Assembly (NCBI GenBank): GCA_017541365.1 | Contig: JAFXZF010000092.1 | Coordinates: forward strand, 1 to 20,577 | Source: Prevotella sp. | GTDB lineage: Bacteria > Bacteroidota > Bacteroidia > Bacteroidales > Bacteroidaceae | Reading direction: 5' to 3' | DNA length: 20,577 nt | Part shown: in pieces, positions 6,246 to 12,165 of the stretch | Layout: each line of letters opens with the position of its first letter | Numbering within the stretch: the stretch's first letter is position 1 | Notes under the pieces: generated by a model | What the model was told of the DNA's origin: nothing | What the model saw: only the letters and a program-made list of their open reading frames with translations | The model's database searches: none | Program-made: the position numbers and the translations under genes

Positions 6246-8247
6246 AATCGAGGCTAAGGCCGAGCATTACATCCGTGCCGTCAGTAAGGGGAGCATTGTA
6301 GTAATAATACCGTGGTTTATAATTGAAGATGTTGTCGAAGGCAAGGGTGACCTTTACCTTCTGCCACAGATGCTGGACAATGCTGAGTTTCCACAGACTG
6401 TAGGCTGGATAGTGAACAGAGGTGGTTCCTTTGCTGACATCGTAATAATCTATGTACTCCGTATTGCTGACGGAGGAGAGGAACCTGCCGCTAAGGGTGA
6501 GGCTAATGGTGTAGTGTGAGGAAAAATCTCTGTCGTAGGTGCCTTCACACGTGAAGGAATGCGGACGTGCCGGGATATACTGGTTGTTTGTCTCGATGCC
6601 GTCATCAGTCTTGGGCAGTGACTCCTTTGTATAGGCATAGGCAAAGCGAAGGGTGCTTCTCCACTTTCCTTTTTCTGTGGGAGAGAGGACATAGCGCCCT
6701 GACAATTCCCCTCCATAGACGTGATAGCGGTTGAGGTTGACATAAGGCAGACTGCCATCGATGGGCACGCCAGTGGCAATCTTGTTGCGCACACTATTAT
6801 AAAAGCCCATGAGCATGAAGTCGCATCTATCATTGCCCAACTCCACTGAGGCATTGACATTGTGGCTCGTCTCAGGTTTGAGGTCTGGATTGCCAGTGAT
6901 AATCCAAATGCCAGCCATGTCGAAGTCGTAGTATTTCTCCTTGAGCGACGGAGCACGGAAACCCATGCCGTAGGAGGCACGAAAGACTCCCTCCCAACCT
7001 TCCCCAAAGTGAGGAGTCTTATAGCGGGCGGAGAGCTTTGGGGTTACTCTTGACATATTGCCATCAGAGAAATAATCGTAGCGCATGGCACTGACGAGTT
7101 CCCATCGACTACTTATGTTCCAGTCGTATTGAGCAAAGGCATCAAAAGAGTGCTGATAGTGTCGCGACTTCTCGAGTTTGTTGTTGTAGAGGTAGTCGCG
7201 CATGTAGTCAAAACCGAGAGTAAGAGCCCCCGTTCCCGTTAACGTTCCCGTTCTATGTGTAAAGAGTCCATGCACACTGTTCTGCACGTTGCTATATGTG
7301 CGTATGTCGAGTCCCAGAGCCTGCTGCTTTGACGACTTGTCATACTGATCAAGAGAATAGGCGAGTTCGAGATTGTCATTCTTCGAAATATCCCATATGC
7401 CCCTCAATCCTGCCGATAAATCGCGATAACGTTCTGGTTCCGTGACAACACGTGGCACCTGACGGAAGAAATATCCCAATCTGCCCATGAGTTTCACATT
7501 GTCGGCGGCACGAAAGATAAGACGATCTTTCACGCTAACCACCTTCTCTCCGAACACCTCACTATACACACGGGTCTGAGGATTGGGAGCACTACTCACC
7601 TTATAGCCGTCAACACTACTGAAGGTGGAAGTAAGAAGATTGTTCCAGCGGCCTTGATTCATGCCAAACTGCACACCATAGCGCTGACCGTGATGACGGG
7701 ACCAACGTGAGTCAAGACGTAGGGACCATGGACGCATGTCTTCCTTCGTGATAATGTTTATCACCCCACCACCAGCATTACTGCCATAAAGCGCGGATGC
7801 TGCGCCCCTCACTATCTCTATACACTGTACGTCAGCCATAGTGAGACGTTTGAAGTCTATATTGTCCATTGTCTCACCAGCAAGACGTTCGCCATCAACA
7901 AGGAAAAGTATGCTCTGTCCGCCGAAGCCCGACAGATTGAGGTTCACCTGCTGATTCATGGCATAGGAGAACTCCACGCCAGGCATCTCCTGTTGCAAGA
8001 GGTCCTGCACATTGGTGGCATCGGCACGCTCTATATCCTTGTATGTTATCAAACGGGTAGGCACAGGGGTGTCCTTCTGCGACTTAGGGGTGCGAGTACC
8101 AGTGATTACGACATCGGAGAGTGATATGCTGTCCATGCTTTCCTCTGCACTTTCCCCTTGCCCCTCTCTTGCATAGAGGGGAGTAATATGCAATGCCAAC
8201 AGGAATATTACAATTAATATTCTTATGTTTTCTATTAAAAACTTCAA
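6241..8247 (-). CDS. TonB-dependent outer-membrane receptor, HmuR-like (probable heme/hemophore receptor)
   Basis: This is a 22-strand outer-membrane receptor that imports a ligand using TonB energy. Residues 1-26 are a signal peptide (cleavage after PLYA). A TonB box is likely at ISLSDVVITG (41-50). The plug (~55-180) has VDGERLAG, IEIVRGAASALYGSNAGGGVINIIT. The barrel ends with the aromatic-rich GLSLDL*. FRAP (430-433) and NPDL (453-456) match the paired boxes of heme receptors such as P. gingivalis HmuR, and the gene just upstream encodes a HmuY-like heme-binding lipoprotein, so heme is the best ligand guess. The stretch between the two boxes (SLKEKYYDFDMAGIWIITG) has no histidine, unlike HmuR as I recall it, but has a methionine. 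668 aa is normal for the family. Residues 332-339 are encoded by hexamer repeats, and the signal cleavage site by a palindrome. Confidence 0.93.
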   Translation of the reverse strand: MKFLIENIRILIVIFLLALHITPLYAREGQGESAEESMDSISLSDVVITGTRTPKSQKDTPVPTRLITYKDIERADATNVQDLLQQEMPGVEFSYAMNQQVNLNLSGFGGQSILFLVDGERLAGETMDNIDFKRLTMADVQCIEIVRGAASALYGSNAGGGVINIITKEDMRPWSLRLDSRWSRHHGQRYGVQFGMNQGRWNNLLTSTFSSVDGYKVSSAPNPQTRVYSEVFGEKVVSVKDRLIFRAADNVKLMGRLGYFFRQVPRVVTEPERYRDLSAGLRGIWDISKNDNLELAYSLDQYDKSSKQQALGLDIRTYSNVQNSVHGLFTHRTGTLTGTGALTLGFDYMRDYLYNNKLEKSRHYQHSFDAFAQYDWNISSRWELVSAMRYDYFSDGNMSRVTPKLSARYKTPHFGEGWEGVFRASYGMGFRAPSLKEKYYDFDMAGIWIITGNPDLKPETSHNVNASVELGNDRCDFMLMGFYNSVRNKIATGVPIDGSLPYVNLNRYHVYGGELSGRYVLSPTEKGKWRSTLRFAYAYTKESLPKTDDGIETNNQYIPARPHSFTCEGTYDRDFSSHYTISLTLSGRFLSSVSNTEYIDYYDVSKGTTSVHYPAYSLWKLSIVQHLWQKVKVTLAFDNIFNYKPRYYYYNAPLTDGTDVMLGLSLDL
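7232..7255. repeat. GTTnnn hexamer array inside the TonB receptor gene
   Basis: On the plus strand four units run in order: GTTCCC, GTTAAC, GTTCCC, GTTCTA. Read on the coding strand they give TGTLTGTG-type residues at 331-339, inside a barrel strand or loop. It is one of four such arrays in coding DNA in this window. Confidence 0.65.
8161..8181. repeat. Palindromic element at the TonB receptor signal-peptide cleavage site
   Basis: The arms CCCCTCT (8161-8167) and AGAGGGG (8175-8181) pair perfectly around a 7-base loop. On the coding strand it encodes TPLYAREGQG, that is, the -3 to -1 signal-peptidase residues and the first residues of the mature receptor. It shares its arms with the elements at 8266-8300 and 10784-10905. 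Confidence 0.7.
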
Positions 8248-8265
8248 ATACTTTTTCTATATGTT

Positions 8266-8300
8266 CCCCTCTCTAAGCAGAGAGGGGTTAGGGGGGAGTC
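8266..8300. repeat. Intergenic copy of the palindromic element
   Basis: A perfect 9-bp stem, CCCCTCTCT (8266-8274) and AGAGAGGGG (8279-8287) with loop AAGC, is followed by a G-rich tail TTAGGGGGGAGTC (8288-8300). The stem and tail match the 34-bp ends of the composite element at 10784-10905 (tail CTGGGGGTGAGTC there). It fills most of the 57-bp gap between the HmuY-like gene and the receptor. It has no T-run after the hairpin in the direction of transcription, so it is unlikely to be a simple terminator. Confidence 0.8.
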
Positions 8301-8304
8301 TTTT

Positions 8305-9033
8305 TTACAGCGGATACTTATATTCTACCGTCAAGCCGCAGTTGCGACTGTCAGGCGTCTTGTAGTTCTTCAGACGCAGTGCAGCATAGGTACCGTCGCT
8401 CAGACGGAGTATGAATACGCGGTCGTTATGACCGAATGTTGGTGGCATGGGTGGAATGTCCATAGTGAGCCACTTACCCAACTCAGTGTTAATCTTTATG
8501 CGTTGGTTACCCACCAGTCCCTCCAACATCTGCGTCTGAACTGCCCATACATCGGTCTCATTCCAGGTATCCTCTACGAAAGGCATGGTAGAGAAACTGG
8601 TGGCAGAGCCTATGCTACTGATATCACTCACGGAGGTCTGATATACTGCACCGCCGTTGGTACGCACATTATTGCGATGCACGGCGATATCCCAATGGTC
8701 GGGCTCAGGCTGATGCTCCGTGGGGTATTTGTCACGCAGTTCGTATTTGCTTACTCCTTCGCCAAACACATCATACCAATAGGTGTATATGCCCGTACCG
8801 TCGCTGTCGAATGAGGCTACCTCTGCGGTAGGGATGTCATAAGTGACGACACTTCCGTCATGTAGGCATATATAGTGCCACTGAGTCCAACTGGTAGCAT
8901 CGATATAGATGTCGCCCTCTGCTGGCGTAGGAGGGTCATCGTATATGCCATCCATTACGCCATTGCAGGCTGAGAGAGCTATGAGCATCCCCCACCCTGC
9001 AACGAGGTTCAGTATTTGTCTGCTATTTATCAA
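8305..9033 (-). CDS. HmuY-like heme-binding lipoprotein
   Basis: HmuY proteins are surface lipoproteins that take heme from host proteins and pass it to a TonB-dependent receptor. The N-terminus is a lipoprotein signal ending in ALSAC, with C23 as lipid site. The HmuY-type core follows: IYIDATSWTQWHYICL (~42-57), the family-typical DHWDIAVHRNNVRTNGG (~112-128), and a C-terminal strand pair DRVFILRLSDGTYAALRLKNY. 242 aa is usual. The start must lie after an in-frame TAA at 9037-9039; the only early start is a TTG at 9033 (an ATG at 8988 would leave an implausibly short signal). It begins 3 bases after the calycin-like gene and precedes the receptor. The heme ligands (His or Met) cannot be assigned without alignment. 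Confidence 0.88.
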   Translation of the reverse strand: MINSRQILNLVAGWGMLIALSACNGVMDGIYDDPPTPAEGDIYIDATSWTQWHYICLHDGSVVTYDIPTAEVASFDSDGTGIYTYWYDVFGEGVSKYELRDKYPTEHQPEPDHWDIAVHRNNVRTNGGAVYQTSVSDISSIGSATSFSTMPFVEDTWNETDVWAVQTQMLEGLVGNQRIKINTELGKWLTMDIPPMPPTFGHNDRVFILRLSDGTYAALRLKNYKTPDSRNCGLTVEYKYPL

Positions 9034-9036
9034 ATG

Positions 9037-9675
9037 TTATCTTATTACTTTCTTGCCGCCAATGATTACCAATCCCTTAGCATCGGCACCCAAACGCTGA
9101 CCTGCGAGGTTGTAGGCTGAAGCATCAGCATCAGTTGGAGCTACCTCTGTTATACCCTCAACAGCAGATGTTTCCAGTTTCTGGTAGTCGCCCACAATCT
9201 CATAATGTATAGGCCATGGCATCGAACCATACGAGAATGTTGCTGACACCTCCAATTTCTTTGCACTGTGATTGTACTTAGCACTAATCTTACCTGAAAT
9301 ATTCTTCGTTTTACTATCAGCACCTATGGTTGTGGTAGAGAAGTCGCCTTCTGCCCACTCAAATGCCATATCACCAGTCACAAAACTTCCTGTCATAGTG
9401 TATTCTACTCCACTATTAGCTGTGAAAGACTTCAGTTCCATAATATTGCCACCCAGGTTATACTCCATATCAGGAATAACGATTTCCGCCTGTTTTTTGC
9501 CATCACCTACCAACGTAAGAACTACCTTGTCGTTCTCTACATTGGTGGTAGTTGTTGACTCCATACCATCCACCCAGAATGTGCTTGTACCCACGAAGTT
9601 CATCGCCCCATGACTCTGCGCCATCAGCGCTGTTGTAGCTACCAATGCTACCAAGAAAGTAAAGATTCTCTTCAT
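9037..9675 (-). CDS. Secreted calycin-like beta-barrel protein, first gene of the heme-type operon
   Basis: A 212-residue exported protein. Residues 1-19 (MKRIFTFLVALVATTALMA) are a signal peptide cleaved before QSHG. Residues ~25-165 are all-beta, with strands such as KQAEIVIPDMEYNLGG and KLEVSATFSYGSMPWPIHYEI, fitting the calycin-like (lipocalin-type) domain common in Bacteroidales. The end, SAYNLAGQRLGADAKGLVIIGGKKVIR, is a C-terminal tail often found on secreted Prevotella proteins. It resembles type IX secretion signals, but is too short to be sure. It opens the four-gene run and has its own promoter 60 bases upstream. Ligand unknown; position before a HmuY-like gene suggests a role linked to heme or porphyrin, as inference only. 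Confidence 0.82.
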   Translation of the reverse strand: MKRIFTFLVALVATTALMAQSHGAMNFVGTSTFWVDGMESTTTTNVENDKVVLTLVGDGKKQAEIVIPDMEYNLGGNIMELKSFTANSGVEYTMTGSFVTGDMAFEWAEGDFSTTTIGADSKTKNISGKISAKYNHSAKKLEVSATFSYGSMPWPIHYEIVGDYQKLETSAVEGITEVAPTDADASAYNLAGQRLGADAKGLVIIGGKKVIR

Positions 9676-9737
9676 ACTTGCCTATTGAGTTAGTTTTTTT
9701 TTCTAATTACTATTTATTATCCTATACAAATCTTGTG

Positions 9738-9768
9738 CAAAGGTACTACTTTTTCTTTATGTCTGCAA
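9738..9768 (-). promoter_or_regulatory. Bacteroidetes-type promoter of the heme-type operon
   Basis: On the minus strand the -7 box is TACCTTTG (9745-9738) and a TTG lies at 9768-9766, spaced 20 bases. This fits the Bacteroidetes sigma-ABfr consensus (TAnnTTTG with TTTG/TTG about 20 bases upstream). The expected transcript start is near 9731, giving a leader of about 55 bases before the calycin-like gene. I see no recognisable Fur-type box. Confidence 0.75.
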
Positions 9769-9798
9769 TACCTATATATGATTATTTTTTCCTTTTCT

Positions 9799-10584
9799 CT
9801 AATACATCTTTCCTATAACGTAATTGATTAGCCTCTGGGGGAATATCCTGCCGAGCAGGAGAAAAAACTTATACATCAGTCCTACGGTGCTGGTAGGTTC
9901 AGGATTGTTGCTGTTGGCAAGTTTGAGGAGTTTCTTCGCCATGCGTTCTGGCGCAATACCATGCTGTTCGTCATGTTCCATAGTCTCCACAGCCTTCACC
10001 ATGTGTGGGTATGTGTCGGCACCCTCGAGTTCCTTCTTGCGGGCATCGGTAAATCCCGTCTTCACATCGCCAGGCATCAATACTGCCACCTTTATTCCGA
10101 AAGGTCGCACCTCGTTGGTCAGAGCCTGGGCAAAACCGTTGATAGCAAATTTCGAAGCACTGTAGAACGCCTGGAATGGCAGACCGTAAGCCGCCATCAC
10201 ACTGCTAACGAAGATTATCGTGCCATACTGCTGCTGGCGCATGTAAGGAAGCACTGCCTGAGTGATATTGACGGCGCCAAAGAAGTTTACGTCCATCTGA
10301 CGGCGCATATCCTCAGCAGTGGTAAACTCCACCGCGCCTGATATTCCCATGCCGGCGTTGCTGATGAGTACATCCATCTTGCCCTCAGCTGCTATCACCT
10401 GCTCCACCGCTTTCTTGCAAGCCTCAGCATCTGTCACATCACACGTCATGTGGGTTATGCCTTCATAAACCTCTGAGGGAGCACGCCTTGACAGTTCGTA
10501 AACTTTGTAACCATTCTTGGCGAAAAGTTCTGCAGTAGCCTTGCCTATGCCAGAACTACCGCCTGTGATTATCATTGTTTTCAT
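9799..10584 (-). CDS. Short-chain dehydrogenase/reductase (classical SDR)
   Basis: An NAD(P)-dependent oxidoreductase with a Rossmann fold. The cofactor loop is TGGSSGIG (7-14), CDV (48-50) and NAG (76-78) follow, and the catalytic set is N100, S128, Y141 and K145 (YSASK), all present. A short hydrophobic tail (MYKFFLLLGRIFPQRLINYVI) suggests membrane association. The closest family types are SDRs acting on lipids or steroids, but the substrate cannot be named. 261 aa is normal. The ATG at 10584 lies 3 bases after the symporter stop, so it is probably co-transcribed as the last gene of the etf unit. No T-run hairpin follows the stop. Confidence 0.92.
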   Translation of the reverse strand: MKTMIITGGSSGIGKATAELFAKNGYKVYELSRRAPSEVYEGITHMTCDVTDAEACKKAVEQVIAAEGKMDVLISNAGMGISGAVEFTTAEDMRRQMDVNFFGAVNITQAVLPYMRQQQYGTIIFVSSVMAAYGLPFQAFYSASKFAINGFAQALTNEVRPFGIKVAVLMPGDVKTGFTDARKKELEGADTYPHMVKAVETMEHDEQHGIAPERMAKKLLKLANSNNPEPTSTVGLMYKFFLLLGRIFPQRLINYVIGKMY

Positions 10585-10587
10585 ACT

Positions 10588-12165
10588 CTATTGAACTTTT
10601 GAACTCTTAAACTTTTGAACCCATAAATCTTTGAACCTTTGAACTCTTTGCCCCACTATCAACCCCATGTACGTTATCAACCCATTGATGAGCAGCAACT
10701 CATAGCCAAAGTGGTAGCCCGTGAACTGCGGCACATAGGTGTCGAGAGCAAAGCAGATGAGGGGTGAAGCGAGGCAGATGAAAGACTCACCCCCAGCCCC
10801 TCTCTTCAAGAGAGGGGGGGGGAATGTATTACCTTCTCGTGAGGAAATTAATGAGGGCTTTTGTTGCTCCTCCCCTCTCTTGAAGAGAGGGGCTGGGGGT
10901 GAGTCTGTCAGGGCATACGCAAACAGTCCCAACAGCGGACCGTAGGTATAGCTGACAATACGGTATATCGTGTCAATAAGTGACGAGGTGCTAACCAGTC
11001 CGAATGCCATGGTGCAGATGATGAGCATAACCGCCATAAGGAGATGCACACGCCTGCGCAGGCCTTCGTCTTGTTCCTTGTCCATTATATCCACACAAAA
11101 CGAGGTGGTGAGAGCCGTGAGCGAAGAATCTATAGTGGAGAAAGAGGTGGACATAATGCCGATGAGGAATACCGCAACCAGCAATTCTCCGCCTCCAAGC
11201 ACATAGCCGCTCAACAGCGCATCTGGTTTTTCGGGCAATGCCATTCCCTGTTTTGCATAGAGCATGGTGAGCATTATGCCAAGTACGAGGAACAATGCAT
11301 TCACAGGCAGAAATGCAAAGCCATAGGTGCACATATCCTTCTGTGCTTCGCGCAGGTTCTTGCAAGTGAGGTTTTTCTGCATCATGTCCTGATCAAGTCC
11401 TGTCATCACCACCACAATAAAGATGCCCGAGATAAAGCACTTGAAGAAATTGTTGGGACTATGCCAGTCGGCAAACTCAAAGACCTTGGAGTAGTCGCTT
11501 GCTGCAACAACTGAGAGGCATTCTTTTAAATTCAGAATTGACAATTGATAGTTGAAAAGGGCACCATACACATTATATATAATGAGTCCTAATGCTACAA
11601 GCATACAGAGCGTCTGCACGGCATCCGTCCACACCAGCGTCTTAATGCCTCCTTTTCGCGTGTAGAGCCAAATGAGCACAAAAAACATTATGGTGGTGAT
11701 GTAGAAATTGGTGCCCAGAACCATCGAGATGATATAGCACGGCACAAAAAACTTCGCCGCAGTACTCAATAGCTTTGAGAAAATGAATATGGCGGCACCC
11801 GTCTTATAAGCCTCATCGCTGATACTCCTGAGTACGGTGTATATACTGGTGAGGTTCATCCTGTAGTATATGGGCAGTAGCACAAACGCCACGACGAAAT
11901 AACCCAGTATGAAACCCATGCATGTCTGCAGGTAGGTCATATCGGAGTGTAGCACCATGCCTGGCACACTGACAAACGTTACACCTGATATGCTCGCACC
12001 CACCATGCCAAATGCCACCATGTACCACGGTGACTGCCGTTCTCCCCTAAAGAAAGAGTTGTTTGACGAAACGTTATTGCTCCTTAAGGTCGTCAGATGA
12101 CTGACCCCAAGGAGCAACAGAAAATACGTTATGATGATGATATTAGTTAGCACGATAATCAGCAA
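10588..12165 (-). CDS. Sodium:solute symporter family transporter (SSS), carrying repeat-derived insertions
   Basis: A Na+-coupled membrane transporter of the SSS family. Visible signatures are SPWYMVAFGMVGASISGVTF in TM1 (45-64), TGLDQDMMQKNLTCKNLREAQ (255-275), and FSTIDSSLTALTTSFCVDI (342-360), which includes Na+-site serines. Substrate unknown. At 525 aa it is longer than usual. Residues 421-461 (DSPPAPLFKRG...PPLLKRGAGGES) come from a 122-bp inverted-repeat element; without it the length would be ~484. Residues 204-214 (FNYQLSILNLK) and the last ~18 residues (FKDLWVQKFKSSKVQ) are also repeat-encoded. The start is a TTG at 12165, with AGAGG upstream, overlapping the acyl-CoA dehydrogenase by 23 bases; a GTG at 12153 is an alternative. 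The frame is intact despite the insertions. Confidence 0.92.
   Translation of the reverse strand: MLIIVLTNIIIITYFLLLLGVSHLTTLRSNNVSSNNSFFRGERQSPWYMVAFGMVGASISGVTFVSVPGMVLHSDMTYLQTCMGFILGYFVVAFVLLPIYYRMNLTSIYTVLRSISDEAYKTGAAIFIFSKLLSTAAKFFVPCYIISMVLGTNFYITTIMFFVLIWLYTRKGGIKTLVWTDAVQTLCMLVALGLIIYNVYGALFNYQLSILNLKECLSVVAASDYSKVFEFADWHSPNNFFKCFISGIFIVVVMTGLDQDMMQKNLTCKNLREAQKDMCTYGFAFLPVNALFLVLGIMLTMLYAKQGMALPEKPDALLSGYVLGGGELLVAVFLIGIMSTSFSTIDSSLTALTTSFCVDIMDKEQDEGLRRRVHLLMAVMLIICTMAFGLVSTSSLIDTIYRIVSYTYGPLLGLFAYALTDSPPAPLFKRGEEQQKPSLISSREGNTFPPPLLKRGAGGESFICLASPLICFALDTYVPQFTGYHFGYELLLINGLITYMGLIVGQRVQRFKDLWVQKFKSSKVQ
10591..10650. repeat. GTTCAAA-type repeat array forming the symporter 3' end
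   Basis: On the coding strand, units of GTTCAAAG/GTTCAAAA/GTTTAAGA recur about six times just before the stop codon. They encode VQRFKDLWVQKFKSSKVQ. The array ends a few bases before the dehydrogenase start. Confidence 0.7.
10784..10905. repeat. 122-bp in-frame element with perfect 34-bp inverted ends
   Basis: The left end (10784-10817) and right end (10872-10905) are exact reverse complements over 34 bp. Each end consists of the tail GACTCACCCCCAG and a palindrome CCCCTCTCT-TC/GA-AGAGAGGGG type. A 54-bp centre separates them. No flanking target duplication is visible. The element supplies residues ~421-461 of the symporter with no stop in frame. Confidence 0.9.
10814..10822. repeat. Nine-G homopolymer in the symporter coding region
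   Basis: Nine consecutive G on the plus strand (nine C in the coding strand) encode F-P-P-P at residues 448-451. They sit at the inner edge of the inverted-repeat element. Tracts of this length can slip during replication. Confidence 0.85.
11525..11555. repeat. AT-rich AATTGAC-type element inside the symporter gene
   Basis: TTTAAATTCAG, AATTGAC, AATTGATAGTTGAA lies in frame and encodes FNYQLSILNLK (204-214) in a loop after a transmembrane helix. The AATTGAC unit matches the intergenic array at 4219-4257, which suggests one repeat family in both places. Confidence 0.5.

Noticed and set aside
6450..7007. 185-codon frame in another phase of the TonB receptor gene
   Set aside because: Its product is Ser/Pro/Thr-rich without domain features and lies wholly inside a clear receptor gene.
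8266..8300. Intrinsic terminator between the lipoprotein and receptor genes
   Set aside because: On the transcribed (minus) strand no T-run follows the hairpin; the match to the dispersed palindrome family explains it better.
10784..10905. CRISPR-like repeat-spacer structure
   Set aside because: There are only two copies, in inverted rather than direct orientation, inside a coding frame, with no cas genes.
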